A DNA stretch of 64,000 nucleotides from Actinomycetospora succinea (GCF_004363095.1 NZ_SNYO01000001.1:682001-746000); one strand, 5' to 3'; positions 17,048-25,655 are shown, counted from the first letter of the stretch. Made by a program: numbers and translations. Notes: generated from the sequence alone by a model not told the origin.

Positions 17048-17713
17048 TCAGCCCGTCAGGGTCCAGGTGATCGGCTGCGACGCGGTCAGGCCCTGGTAGG
17101 TGTTGCCGGCCGAGACGTCGACGTACGTCGTGAACGTCAGCGGGATCGTCGAGCCGGAGTTGGCCGCCGGGATGAGTGCCGCGGGCAGGTTGACCGTGGT
17201 GCCGGCCAGGGTCGAGGCGACCGTGTCGGCCTGGACCACGGTCGCGCCCGAGGTGACCTTGACGTGCAGCTTGCTGCAGAAGTCGGTCGCGGTGCCCGCG
17301 CCGGCCGCCGCCGACTGCGTGCAGGGGCCGAAGCCCATGGTGAACGCCGTCGCCGCAGCCGTGCCGGTGTTCTTGAAGTTCACCAGCGTCGTGACGTTGT
17401 TGGTCGTCCCGGCCGCGTTCGAGGGCAGCATCGCGGTGTTGCCGCCGTACTTGTTGAACGTGGCGCACGTGGCGGTGTTGGTGCTGACGCCGCCGCCGTC
17501 GGTGCTGTTGCACGCCGTGGTGCCCGTGGCGCCGGTCTCCTGGAGGATCAAGGAGCCGGTGGCCGCCGTGTCGTTGGTGTTGGTGATCGTCGCGACGAAC
17601 GCCGAGAAGGTGTTGGTCATGGCCAGCGACATGAACAGTGCGCCGACCAGACCGGCCGCGACGATCAGCCGCACGAACCGGCGCTGCTGGGGGGACCCGT
17701 TGTCCCTGGGCAT
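17048..17713 (-). CDS. TasA-like secreted protein with SipW-dependent signal peptide
   Basis: This 221-residue secreted protein has a basic N-region, a hydrophobic core (about residues 15-35) and the SipW-type boundary NTFSAFVATITNTNDTAATGS, with cleavage expected around Ser/Ala 37-38. The mature part is Thr/Ala/Asn-rich and beta-strand-like (TTLVNFKNTGTAAATAF, PLTFTTYVDV), with four cysteines able to form disulfides, as in the TasA/camelysin family of matrix-fibre subunits. The ATG at 17713 is chosen because GGAAGG sits eight bases upstream; GTG 17722 overlaps that ribosome site. Its lower GC and Thr/Asn bias reflect surface-protein composition. It is first in an operon with the SipW-LamG gene, its presumed processing enzyme. 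Confidence 0.8.
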   Translation of the reverse strand: MPRDNGSPQQRRFVRLIVAAGLVGALFMSLAMTNTFSAFVATITNTNDTAATGSLILQETGATGTTACNSTDGGGVSTNTATCATFNKYGGNTAMLPSNAAGTTNNVTTLVNFKNTGTAAATAFTMGFGPCTQSAAAGAGTATDFCSKLHVKVTSGATVVQADTVASTLAGTTVNLPAALIPAANSGSTIPLTFTTYVDVSAGNTYQGLTASQPITWTLTG

Positions 17714-17908
17714 CCGAACCACCTTCCGAGCGACGATGAGTGCTGCCCGGAAGGTCGGTTCAGGATCTCCCGCGCATCGTCACATCGGACACGCGGACCT
17801 TTCGATTAACCCACAGAGCCTAACGAGTGACGCCAAGTTCGGCGTGTCGCTGACCGACGCGCTCGCGAGACCTCCGTCGGAGTGATGGCGCGAGCCTGGT
17901 CGTAGGGC

Positions 17909-20077
17909 TCAGAACGGTGGTGGGTCGTCGGGGTCGAAGGCTGTCGCTGCAGGCGTCGGCGGGGTCGTGGTGGTGCTGTTCGACGTCGCGGTGAAGCGCC
18001 GGCGCCAGTCGTCCAGGTGCTCGCTGTCGGTGTCCTGGTCGGGCCAGCCGTCGTCGGGCAGCGGTCGCGCCCGTCCGGCGGGCTGTGGCGCCGGTAGCGG
18101 CCGGAGGACCTTGGGAGGACGGGTGGTGTGGGTGATCCCGGCACGGGTGCGGATGACGAACCAGCCGGGGATCGGCTGGCGCACGTGCCAGCCGGCGAGG
18201 TGCTTGGCGCGGTGGTCGTGGGTGCACCAGGCGCCGAGGTTCCAGGTGACGGTGGGCCCGCCGTGGGCGTGGTCGCGGGTGTGGTCGATCTCGGCGCGGT
18301 GGGCGGCGCGGCGGCACCAGGGCACGACGCAGTGCCGGTCGCGGGCGCGGGTCCAGCGGTCGGCTTCGGCGCCGGGGCGGCGGCGTCGCCACTGATCGGG
18401 GCCGCTGTCGGCGTCGGGTGGGCGCCCCAGCCGGCCGGTGCCGGCGAGGTCGGCGAGGCGGGCCTGCACTTCGGTGAGCAGCGGTGCCCATCCGGGGTGG
18501 TCGTCGGGGTTCAGGGCGGCGAGCAGCGTCGTCGGAACCTGGAGTTCGACGATCGCGCCGGTCCGGGTCGCGCCCGGTGCTCGCCCCCGCGTGCGGGGGC
18601 CGGCTGGTCGGCTGCGGGCGAGCAGGACGTGGTGGAGGTGCCCGTCGTCGTCGACGAGCACGACGCGCCATTCGCCGTGGTGGCGGGCGTGGACGAGGTC
18701 GCGCGCCACGGCGGCGGTGACCGCGCCGTAGCCGGGCACGGTGGCGGGGTGCTCGTCGAGCCCGAGCGCGGTGGACAGGCGGAGCCGGATCTCGACGGTG
18801 CCGTGCCGCAACCGCCCGTCCCGCCGCTCCGGCTCCTGCTCCGGCTCGCCGGGCAGGCCGGGCAGGCCGGGCAGGCCAGGGAGGTCCACGGCGCCCTGGG
18901 CGTCGGGTGAGCCCGGCGCCGGCACCGACAGCTCGAGGTCGTGACGACCGCTCCCGGTCTCGTGGCCGGCCTCGTCGTCCGCCTCGTCGTCCGCCTCGTC
19001 GTCGGCGCCGGCGTCAGCGCCGAGGTCAGCGCCGTCGTCAGCACTGTCGTCCTCGGGGCCACTCTCGTGCGGTCCATCAACCGGCCCGCCGTCATCCGGC
19101 CCGCCACCGTCCGGCCCGCCACCGTCCGGCCCGCCACCGTCCGGCCCGCTGTCCGGCCCGTCGTCCGGCCCGTCGTCAGGTCCGTCGTCAGGTCCGTGAT
19201 CGGGCCCGCCGTCCTGGGGCCCGCCGTCGTCGGGGTCGTCGGGGCGCTGGAGGGCGTGGTACTCCGCGGCGAGCAGGGCCACGAGGTCGTCGTCGGTCAT
19301 CCCGGCGGTGGAGCCGTCGAGCAGACGAGTGCCGACCTGCAGGCGCAGCTGGTTGATCGGGGTCAGCACTCCCTGCCCGCGCACCTGCGCGGCCAGGGCC
19401 TCCACCCGGGCCATCGACGCGATCCCGTCCGCCGCGGGCGCATCGGCCAGCGACAACGTCGCCGTCCCCGACGGGTTGCACACCAACCCCACCCGCCCCC
19501 GCGCCTCCGCCCGCTTGCGGCGCCGTTCCGCCCAGTCCGGGTCGATCGCCACCACGACCTCGCTGAGCCGCTCCCGCAACGCCATCACCGGCATCCCACC
19601 CGCCTCGGGCAGGACCTCGGCCACCGCGAGCCGGGCGTGGTCCTCGGACAGGTCGGCCACGCCCTCGCTGATCGCGCGGACCTTCGGCCCGTCGAGCGTG
19701 CCCGACCACAACGCCTCACCCAGCAACGGCAACCGGCAGAACAGGTCCTCGGCCAGCTCCAGGCGCCGCGACGCGGTGGTGCGCGCACACCCGAGCACGG
19801 CGGCGACCTCGTCGCCGGAGAACTCGTCCGAGCTCGGCAACCGCCGCGGGCGCCCCTCGGCGTCCTCGGTGGCCATCCCCAGCTCCCGCAGCCCGGCCAG
19901 CAGCTGGGCCTCGGCGCGGTTGTGCACCGCGAACCGGGCCCGCACGAACGCCGCCAGCTCCGGGCCGTCCAAGCTGCTCGGATCGACCGTGTCCAGCAGC
20001 GCATGAAGATCGGCGTCGGGAGCACGACCAGCCAGCCGGGCCACCAGCCCGGGCCGCTGATCCTGCTCCACGCTCAC
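17909..20077 (-). CDS. DUF222 - HNH endonuclease (13E12 type), copy 1
   Basis: This 722-residue protein has an N-terminal helical DUF222 domain (about residues 1-230, with HNRAEAQLLAGLRELG and ELVAVLGC-like helices), a long Asp/Gly/Pro-rich acidic insert (about 300-395) and a C-terminal HNH nuclease domain: WTRARDRHCVVPWCRR, AEIDHTRDHAHGG, then a histidine in CTHDHRAKH, with Cys pairs for a structural zinc. The family is the actinobacterial 13E12 repeat family. The frame runs open to 20140, but that would include the promoter. GTG 20077 lies seven bases after the -10 element, so a leaderless start is chosen. A close paralogue is at 41919-43940. The cleavage target is unknown. Confidence 0.9.
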   Translation of the reverse strand: MSVEQDQRPGLVARLAGRAPDADLHALLDTVDPSSLDGPELAAFVRARFAVHNRAEAQLLAGLRELGMATEDAEGRPRRLPSSDEFSGDEVAAVLGCARTTASRRLELAEDLFCRLPLLGEALWSGTLDGPKVRAISEGVADLSEDHARLAVAEVLPEAGGMPVMALRERLSEVVVAIDPDWAERRRKRAEARGRVGLVCNPSGTATLSLADAPAADGIASMARVEALAAQVRGQGVLTPINQLRLQVGTRLLDGSTAGMTDDDLVALLAAEYHALQRPDDPDDGGPQDGGPDHGPDDGPDDGPDDGPDSGPDGGGPDGGGPDGGGPDDGGPVDGPHESGPEDDSADDGADLGADAGADDEADDEADDEAGHETGSGRHDLELSVPAPGSPDAQGAVDLPGLPGLPGLPGEPEQEPERRDGRLRHGTVEIRLRLSTALGLDEHPATVPGYGAVTAAVARDLVHARHHGEWRVVLVDDDGHLHHVLLARSRPAGPRTRGRAPGATRTGAIVELQVPTTLLAALNPDDHPGWAPLLTEVQARLADLAGTGRLGRPPDADSGPDQWRRRRPGAEADRWTRARDRHCVVPWCRRAAHRAEIDHTRDHAHGGPTVTWNLGAWCTHDHRAKHLAGWHVRQPIPGWFVIRTRAGITHTTRPPKVLRPLPAPQPAGRARPLPDDGWPDQDTDSEHLDDWRRRFTATSNSTTTTPPTPAATAFDPDDPPPF
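19081..19210. repeat. In-frame 15-base tandem repeat in HNH copy 1
   Basis: CCGGCCCGCCACCGT recurs three times exactly at 19096-19140, preceded by a variant copy and followed by 12-base derivatives to about 19210. It encodes the Asp/Gly/Pro-rich acidic linker (Gly-Gly-Pro-Asp-Gly units) between DUF222 and the HNH domain. Copy 2 has a shorter version, so the array length varies. It is coding, not CRISPR. Confidence 0.8.
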
Positions 20078-20084
20078 GAGGACA

Positions 20085-20107
20085 ACGCTAGGACCGACCC
20101 CCGACAA
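20085..20107 (-). promoter_or_regulatory. PafBC-type damage promoter of HNH copy 1
   Basis: Reading leftward, TTGTCGGGG, eight bases, then TAGCGT matches the mycobacterial RecA-independent damage promoter pattern TTGTCRGTG-N8-TANNNT used by PafBC, with one G for T. The -10 ends seven bases before GTG 20077, so the transcript should be leaderless. The same element with the same spacing stands before copy 2. Confidence 0.75.
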
Positions 20108-20139
20108 CGCCGCCCGAGAAACCCCAGGACAGAGCCCCA

Positions 20140-20169
20140 CTCCAGGTCACGGAACGGTAACGATCCTCG
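20140..20169. promoter_or_regulatory. Conserved upstream block shared by the two HNH genes
   Basis: CTCCAGGTCACGGAACGGTA and the ten bases after it recur, with few changes and one inserted base, at 44002-44032, at the same distance from the damage promoter. It is outside any coding region on copy 1. It may be an activator or UP-type binding site. Confidence 0.5.
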
Positions 20170-20284
20170 AGCGCGGTGATCTCCCCGCCGCGAGCGCGTG
20201 GCGTTACGACACTCGACGTCAGCGTCCAGTTGAGCACGCCGATAGGGCCACGCCGCTGACACTCCGGGCGAGCGTGTGGCATCT

Positions 20285-20301
20285 CGGACGCTCAGCGTCT
20301 G
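20285..20301 (-). terminator. Small hairpin after ileS
   Basis: CGGACGC, TCA, GCGTCTG forms a 7-bp stem with one G-T pair, 28 bases beyond the ileS stop codon. There is no T-run, as usual in high-GC actinobacteria. The termination role is inferred from position. Confidence 0.3.
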
Positions 20302-20328
20302 CGATGCCCCCCGCTGACACCTCGGGCG

Positions 20329-23300
20329 TCAGGCTTGCGTCGGGGTGATCGCCACGGCGAGCGCGAGGTCGTCGGAGCGCGCCGCGGCGTCGCCGTTGAC
20401 GGCCCCCTCGGTCATCGACACCGCGAGGACCTCCTCGGCGATCGTCCCGGCGTGGGCGCGGACCGCGTCGGCGACGTCGCTGCGCTCGGCCGCCCAGGTC
20501 AGCGCGATGCGGTCGGACACCTCGAGGCCCCGGGTCTTGCGGGCCTCCTGCACGACGCGCACGACGTCGCGGGCGAGCCCGGCGGCGCGCAGCTCGTCGG
20601 TGAGCTCGGTGTCGAGGCCGACCGACAGGCCGCCCTCCGACCGGACCGCCCAGCCCTCGCGCGGCGTCTCCTCCACGAGGATCTCGTCGCCGGACAGCGT
20701 GATCTCCTCGCCGTCCACGACCACCGTCAGCGCCCCGTCGACCGGGGCCGCGGTGGAGGCCTTGACCGCCTCGGCGACCACGGGGGTCTGCTTCGCGAAG
20801 CGCTTGCCGAGCGCGCGGAAGTTCGGCTTCACCGTGACCTCGACGAGGTCGGAGCCCGCGGCCTCGACGCGCCCGACGTTGAGCTCCTCGGCGATCTCGG
20901 CGAGCAGCGAGGGCTCGAGCGCCGAGAACCCGGGCGCGGCCACCACCGCGCGGGACAGCGGCTGGCGCGTGCGCACCCCGCTGGCCGCGCGCGTCGACCG
21001 GCCCAGCTCGACGATCCGCTGCACGAGCGCCATCCGGTCGGCGAGGCCCGGGTCGATGGCGGACTCGTCGAGGACGGGCCAGTCGGCGAGGTGCACCGAG
21101 TCGGGCGCGCCGTCGACGACGTCGCCCTGGAGCAGCGTCCACAGGTAGTCGGTGGCGAACGGCGTGAACGGCGCCATGAGCCGGGAGAGCGTCTCGATGC
21201 AGGTGTGCAAGGTCGACAGGGCGGCCGGCTCGCCGTGCCAGAAGCGGCGGCGCGAGCGGCGCACGTACCAGTTCGACAGGTCGTCGACGAACGCGCTGAT
21301 GGCCCTGCCGGCGCTCGAGGAGTCGAAGTCGTCGAGCGCGCGGGTGACCTCGCGGACGCAGGTGGCGAGCTCGCCGAGCACCCAGCGGTCCATGGGGTGG
21401 TCACTCGGCGTCGGCTCCGACGAGGGCGTCCACCCCGACGCGTTCGCGTACGTCACGAGGAACGACGCGGTGTTCCAGTACGTCAGCAGGATCTTGCGGA
21501 CGATCTCGCGCAGCGCCTCGTGCCCGACGCGCCGGTCGACCCACGGCGAGCCCTGGGCGAGCATCAGCCAGCGCACGGCGTCGGCGCCGTGGGAGTCGAA
21601 CAGCTCGAACGGGTCGAGCACGTTGCCCAGGTGCTTCGACATCTTGCGGCCCTGCTCGTCGAGCAGCAGGCCCAGGCACACGACGTTCTCGTAGGACGAC
21701 CGGTCGAACACCAGCGTGCCCACGGCCATCAGCGAGTAGAACCAGCCGCGCGTCTGGTCGATCGCCTCGCAGATGTACTGCGCGGGGTAGGCCTTCTCGA
21801 AGTCGGCCTCGTGGTGGTGCGGCGCCCCCCACTGGGCGAACGGCATCGCGCCCGAGTCGTACCAGACGTCGATGACGTCGGTGACGCGGCGCATCGTGCC
21901 CGTCCCGCTCGGGGCCGGGAACGTGACGTCGTCGACGAAGGGGCGGTGGGGGTCGAGCTCGGAGAGGTCCTGCCCGACGTAGGAGCCCAGCTCGGCGAGC
22001 GAGCCGACGCACACCATCTCCGACGGGTCGGCGTCGTTGCGCCAGATCGGCAGCGGCGTGCCCCAGTAGCGGTTGCGCGAGAGCGCCCAGTCGACGTTGT
22101 TCTCGAGCCACCCGCCGTAGCGCCCGTGCTTGATGTGCGGCGGGTACCAGTTCGTCCGCTCGTTCTCCTCGACCAGCCGGTCGCGGATCTCGGTGGTGCG
22201 GATGAACCACGACGGCAGCGCGTAGTAGATCAGCGGCGTGTGGCAGCGCCAGCAGTGCGGATACGAGTGCTCGTAGGACTCGGAGCGCCACAGCACCCCG
22301 CGCGAGCGGAGCTCCTCGACCAGCGTCGGGTCGGCGCCCTTGAAGAACATCCCGCCGATGAGCGGGACGTCGGCGTAGAAGTGCCCGTCCGGCCCGATCG
22401 GGTTGACCATCTCGAGGCCCTCGGCCTTGGCCACGAGGTGGTCCTCGGCGCCGAAGGCGGGCGCCATGTGCACCAGGCCGGTGCCGGCGTCGGTGGTGAC
22501 GTGGTCGCCGTGCACGACGCGGTGCGCGTCGCCGAAGCGCTCGTCGTCGATGAGGTCCAGCGGGCGGCGGTAGTGGCTGCCGAGCAGGTCGGTGCCGGTC
22601 GCGCGGTCGGTGACGGTGGCGCCCTCGCCCAGCACCGACAGCAGGTCCTCGGCGACGACGAAGTCGTCCCCGTCGGCGGTCGTCGCCCGCACGTAGACGA
22701 TGTCGCGGGCCACGGCGACCGCGGTGTTCGACGGCAGCGTCCAGGGCGTCGTCGTCCAGACCAGCAGGTCGGCGCCCTCCCACGGCCCGTCGGTGAGCGG
22801 GAAGCGGACGTACACCGAGGGGTCGACGTCGTCCTCGTAGCCGAGGGCGACCTCGTGGTCCGACAGCGGCGTCTCGTCACGCGGGCAGTAGGGCGTCACG
22901 CGGTGGTCCTCGACGAGCAGGCCGTCGTCGAAGATCTTCTTGAGCGACCACCAGACGCTCTCGACGTAGCGCGGCGCCATGGTCAGGTAGGCCTCGTCGA
23001 GGTCGACCCAGTAGCCCATGCGCTCGGTCATCGCGGCGAAGGCCGAGACGTTGCGCAGCGCCGACTCCTTGCAGGCGGCGTTGAACTCGGCGATGCCGTA
23101 GGTCTCGATGTCGGCCTTGCCGGTGAAGCCGAGCTCCTTCTCGACGGCGAGCTCGACGGGCAGGCCGTGGCAGTCCCAGCCGGCGCGGCGCGGGACGTGG
23201 TAGCCGCGCATCGTCCTGAACCGCGGGAAGAGGTCCTTGAACGCGCGGGCCTCGACGTGGTGGGTGCCGGGCTGGCCGTTGGCCGTCGGCGGGCCCTCGT

Positions 23301-23469
23301 AGAAGATCCACGGCTCGCCGTCCGCCGTGCGCTCGAGGGAGCGACGGAACACGTCGCGGTCGGCCCAGCGGGCCAGGACCTCGCGCTCGATCGCGGGCAG
23401 GTCCACGCTCGCGGGGAGAGCAGCGAACGCGGGCTTGCCCGCGGGACCGGGGGACGGCGTTGAGCTCAC
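20329..23469 (-). CDS. ileS: Isoleucyl-tRNA synthetase
   Basis: This 1046-residue cytoplasmic enzyme charges tRNA-Ile. Class I signatures are present: a HIGH-equivalent in the YEGPPTANGQPGTHHVEARAF region and KMSKH (GRKMSKHLGNVLDP) for the second. The editing (CP1) insertion lies between, and tryptophan-rich WWSLKKIFDDGLLVE matches the eukaryote-like, mupirocin-resistant type 2 IleRS by its shape rather than by a test. The C-terminal part is the anticodon-binding and zinc-less extension. GTG 23469 has AGGAAG eight bases upstream. A T-box leader is not seen in the 190-base region above. A 7-bp hairpin follows the stop. Confidence 0.95.
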   Translation of the reverse strand: MSSTPSPGPAGKPAFAALPASVDLPAIEREVLARWADRDVFRRSLERTADGEPWIFYEGPPTANGQPGTHHVEARAFKDLFPRFRTMRGYHVPRRAGWDCHGLPVELAVEKELGFTGKADIETYGIAEFNAACKESALRNVSAFAAMTERMGYWVDLDEAYLTMAPRYVESVWWSLKKIFDDGLLVEDHRVTPYCPRDETPLSDHEVALGYEDDVDPSVYVRFPLTDGPWEGADLLVWTTTPWTLPSNTAVAVARDIVYVRATTADGDDFVVAEDLLSVLGEGATVTDRATGTDLLGSHYRRPLDLIDDERFGDAHRVVHGDHVTTDAGTGLVHMAPAFGAEDHLVAKAEGLEMVNPIGPDGHFYADVPLIGGMFFKGADPTLVEELRSRGVLWRSESYEHSYPHCWRCHTPLIYYALPSWFIRTTEIRDRLVEENERTNWYPPHIKHGRYGGWLENNVDWALSRNRYWGTPLPIWRNDADPSEMVCVGSLAELGSYVGQDLSELDPHRPFVDDVTFPAPSGTGTMRRVTDVIDVWYDSGAMPFAQWGAPHHHEADFEKAYPAQYICEAIDQTRGWFYSLMAVGTLVFDRSSYENVVCLGLLLDEQGRKMSKHLGNVLDPFELFDSHGADAVRWLMLAQGSPWVDRRVGHEALREIVRKILLTYWNTASFLVTYANASGWTPSSEPTPSDHPMDRWVLGELATCVREVTRALDDFDSSSAGRAISAFVDDLSNWYVRRSRRRFWHGEPAALSTLHTCIETLSRLMAPFTPFATDYLWTLLQGDVVDGAPDSVHLADWPVLDESAIDPGLADRMALVQRIVELGRSTRAASGVRTRQPLSRAVVAAPGFSALEPSLLAEIAEELNVGRVEAAGSDLVEVTVKPNFRALGKRFAKQTPVVAEAVKASTAAPVDGALTVVVDGEEITLSGDEILVEETPREGWAVRSEGGLSVGLDTELTDELRAAGLARDVVRVVQEARKTRGLEVSDRIALTWAAERSDVADAVRAHAGTIAEEVLAVSMTEGAVNGDAAARSDDLALAVAITPTQA

Positions 23470-23603
23470 GTCTCGATCTTCCTGGTGGTGCGGCGGCCGA
23501 ACTCACCCAGGTTACCGGGCGCTCCACCGGGGTCCTGAGCTGCGGGGCAGAGGTGGTCCCGGGGTCGCTCCGGGGGGTGTCGAACCTCCGCGCGGCCATG
23601 TCC

Positions 23604-23609
23604 TAGACT
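23604..23609 (+). promoter_or_regulatory. Candidate -10 element of tRNA-Gln
   Basis: TAGACT stands 49 bases above the mature 5' end of tRNA-Gln, giving a leader of about 40 bases. The expected -35 region is GC-rich and poorly matched. A similar TAGAGT at 23756-23761 could serve tRNA-Glu. Confidence 0.35.
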
Positions 23610-23658
23610 GGTCGACGTCATCGGGCAGAGCGCGCTGCGTCACGCTCGGTGATCGCCT

Positions 23659-23730
23659 TGGGGTATGGTGTAATTGGCAACACGGCTGATTCTGGTTCAG
23701 TTGTTCTAGGTTCGAGTCCTGGTACCCCAG
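23659..23730 (+). tRNA. tRNA-Gln (anticodon CTG)
   Basis: This is a complete 72-base cloverleaf. The acceptor stem TGGGGTA pairs with TACCCCA, the anticodon stem GCTGA pairs with TCAGT around loop TTCTGGT, giving anticodon CTG (reads CAG), and the T-arm has GTTCGAG. The discriminator base is G. CCA is not encoded. It is followed 50 bases later by tRNA-Glu. Confidence 0.92.
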
Positions 23731-23780
23731 CTGCGAGCGGTGGCGGAGCGTGATCTAGAGTCGTCGCCGTTCTCTCCTAG

Positions 23781-23853
23781 GGCCCCGTCGTCTAGCGGCC
23801 TAGGACGCCGCCCTCTCAAGGCGGTAGCGGGGGTTCGAATCCCCTCGGGGCTA
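23781..23853 (+). tRNA. tRNA-Glu (anticodon CTC)
   Basis: This is a complete 73-base cloverleaf. The acceptor GGCCCCG pairs with CGGGGCT (first pair G-T), the anticodon stem CCGCC pairs with GGCGG around CTCTCAA, giving anticodon CTC (reads GAG), and the T-loop is TTCGAAT. CCA is not encoded. A perfect 16-bp hairpin follows directly. Confidence 0.92.
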
Positions 23854-23857
23854 CTCC

Positions 23858-23895
23858 ACGAACGCGGTGCACCGTCCTCGGTGCACCGCGTTCGT
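23858..23895 (+). terminator. Perfect 16-bp hairpin after tRNA-Glu
   Basis: ACGAACGCGGTGCACC, loop GTCCTC, and its exact complement form a 16-bp stem starting four bases past the tRNA. It is very stable with no T-run after it. The position and perfection support a terminator that isolates the tRNA from the hydrolase gene. Confidence 0.75.
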
Positions 23896-23916
23896 CGTCT
23901 CCGCCGGAGGGCTCGC

Positions 23917-24711
23917 ATGTCGCCGACCACCTTCGTCCTCGTCCACGGTGCGTTCGCCAACGCGTCGCACTGGGGGCCGGTGTGCCGGGCGCTCGCGCTG
24001 CAGGGCCACCGGGCCGTCGCGGTCGACCTCCCGGGTCACGGGCTCGACGCGCGGCCCACCGGGCTCGCCGGGATCTCCACCGCCGACGACGTCGCCGCCG
24101 TGGTCGCGACCGTCCGCGCGGCGCGCGAGCACGGCCCGGTGGTGCTCGTGGGGCACAGCCGCGGCGGGATGACGGTCACCGCGGTGGCGAACGCCGTGCC
24201 CGAGCTGCTCGACCACGTCGTCTACGTCTCGGCGTGGTGCTGCGTCACCGCCGGTCCGTCGACCTACCTCGCCGAGACCGGTCCGTCGGCCCTCGACGTC
24301 CTCGCGCCGAGCCTGATCACCGCCGACCCGGCCGAGGTGGGGGAGCTGCGCGTCGACCTGCACACCTCCGACGCGACGGCGCTCGACGCCCTCCAGGACG
24401 CGCTGCTCGCCGACGGCACCCGCGCCGAGCTGCTCGCGGTGCTCGCGGCGATGGACGTGCGCGAGGCGCTGGCGATCGACGAGGACGCCGTGCGCGTCGA
24501 CCCGGGCGCATGGGGCCTGCTGCCGCACACCTACGTGCGGCTCAGCGGGGACCGGGCACTGCTGCCGGCGCTGCAGGACCGGTTCGTCGCCGAGGCCGAC
24601 GCCGCGCTGCCCCAACCGTTCACGGTCGTCGACGTGGCCACCTCGCACGTCGGGGTGCAGCTGTGGCCGGAGCGGCTGGTGGAGGTGCTGACGGGGCTCG
24701 CGCCGGACTAG
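23917..24711 (+). CDS. Alpha/beta hydrolase (esterase-like, AB_hydrolase_6)
   Basis: This 264-residue alpha/beta hydrolase has VLVHGAFANASHW (oxyanion loop), the nucleophile elbow GHSRGG (Ser in VLVGHSRGGMTVTAV) and a late His in VATSHVGVQLWPERLVEVL. It resembles the salicylate-esterase/MES-like or pimeloyl-carboxylesterase class. The small cap is helical. CGGAGGG precedes ATG 23917; the frame is open further up but runs across the tRNA. No partner gene hints at its substrate. The stop overlaps that of the convergent EamA gene by four bases. Confidence 0.88.
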   Translation: MSPTTFVLVHGAFANASHWGPVCRALALQGHRAVAVDLPGHGLDARPTGLAGISTADDVAAVVATVRAAREHGPVVLVGHSRGGMTVTAVANAVPELLDHVVYVSAWCCVTAGPSTYLAETGPSALDVLAPSLITADPAEVGELRVDLHTSDATALDALQDALLADGTRAELLAVLAAMDVREALAIDEDAVRVDPGAWGLLPHTYVRLSGDRALLPALQDRFVAEADAALPQPFTVVDVATSHVGVQLWPERLVEVLTGLAPD

Positions 24712-25655
24712 TCGCCCGGCGGCTCGGCCCACCGGATCAGCGCGATCGCCGCGACGACGAGCACGCCGCCCGCGACCTGGGTCGCCGTCGGTTCCTGGGA
24801 CACCAGCCACCACGCCCCGAGCACGGCGAAGAGCACCTCGCTCAGGCCGACGAACGACGCGAGCCGCGACCCGAGGCGCGCGACGGCGGCGATCCCGGTG
24901 AGGTAGGCGAGCGCCGTCGACAGCGCCGCGACGAGGACGACGCCGACCCACCACGGCGCGGTCCAGCCCGCGAGGTCGATCGGGGCGGTGTTCGCCTCGA
25001 GGGGCAGCAGGCCGACCAGGCCCACGAGCACCACGACGGCGCTGCCGACCAGCGCGCCGCCGGCGGTGAGCACGAGCGCCGGCGGGCCGTCGACCTCGCC
25101 GGCGTCGGCGGACAGGCGGAAGTAGGCCGCCAGGCACACCGCGGCGCCGAGCCCCCAGAGCACGCCGACGACGTCGACGTCCGCGCCGCGCCCGACGTCG
25201 AGCACCAGCCCGAGGCCGGCGATCGCGAGGGCGGCGCCGACCAGCGTCGCCGGCCGGGGCCGCGCGGCGGTGCGCGCCCAGGTCCACGCGAGCAGCAGGA
25301 CCGGAGCGGTGTACTCGATGAGCAGGGCGACGCCGACCGAGAGGTGACCGACGGCGCTGAAGTAGCAGATCTGGGCGCCGGCCAGCGGGACGACGCCGTA
25401 GACGACGACGGGACGCAGGTGCCGTCGTCGCAGGTAGCGGCCGCGCGCCGCCATGACCGCCAGCGGCACCACGAGCAGCAGCGCACCGCCGCCGAGCCGC
25501 CCGAGCACCACGGCCAGCGGCGACCACCCGGTGGCGAGCAGCGCGGCGGCGAACGGGCCGGCGAGACCGAACGAGAACCCGGAGAGCAGCGCGATCGCGA
25601 GTCCGGGCGCGGTGCGGGCCCGCTGGTGCTCGGCCTCGGCGCCGGGGTCGCCCAC
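24708..25655 (-). CDS. EamA/DMT family transporter
   Basis: This 315-residue inner-membrane protein has about ten helices in two EamA repeats, the drug/metabolite transporter pattern (repeat one around SGFSFGLAGPFAAALLATGW, repeat two around LPLEANTAPIDLAGW to SFVGLSEVLFAVLGAWWL). Such proteins export amino acids or metabolites, or act as drug pumps. The substrate is not predictable. The start is a GTG at 25655 with no ribosome site; a leaderless start is possible. It is divergent from the P450 gene at 25799 and ends four bases inside the convergent hydrolase gene. Confidence 0.85.
   Translation of the reverse strand: MGDPGAEAEHQRARTAPGLAIALLSGFSFGLAGPFAAALLATGWSPLAVVLGRLGGGALLLVVPLAVMAARGRYLRRRHLRPVVVYGVVPLAGAQICYFSAVGHLSVGVALLIEYTAPVLLLAWTWARTAARPRPATLVGAALAIAGLGLVLDVGRGADVDVVGVLWGLGAAVCLAAYFRLSADAGEVDGPPALVLTAGGALVGSAVVVLVGLVGLLPLEANTAPIDLAGWTAPWWVGVVLVAALSTALAYLTGIAAVARLGSRLASFVGLSEVLFAVLGAWWLVSQEPTATQVAGGVLVVAAIALIRWAEPPGD

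Noticed and set aside
19081-19210. CRISPR-like array
   Set aside because: The repeats are 15 bases with no spacers, in frame, and encode the acidic linker of the HNH protein.
20078-20140. Upstream start for HNH copy 1 at 20140 (and 43970 for copy 2)
   Set aside because: The extra codons cover the conserved damage promoter and its -10 in both copies.
479-23463. Very long open frames opposite lysS, ileS and other genes
   Set aside because: They are shadows produced by high third-position GC. Their proteins are Arg/Ala/His-rich with no family motifs, while the opposite strand holds clear enzymes.
23470-23658. T-box leader upstream of ileS
   Set aside because: Actinobacterial ileS genes often have one, but no TGGNACCGCGG-type T-box sequence or specifier stem could be found on the leftward strand.
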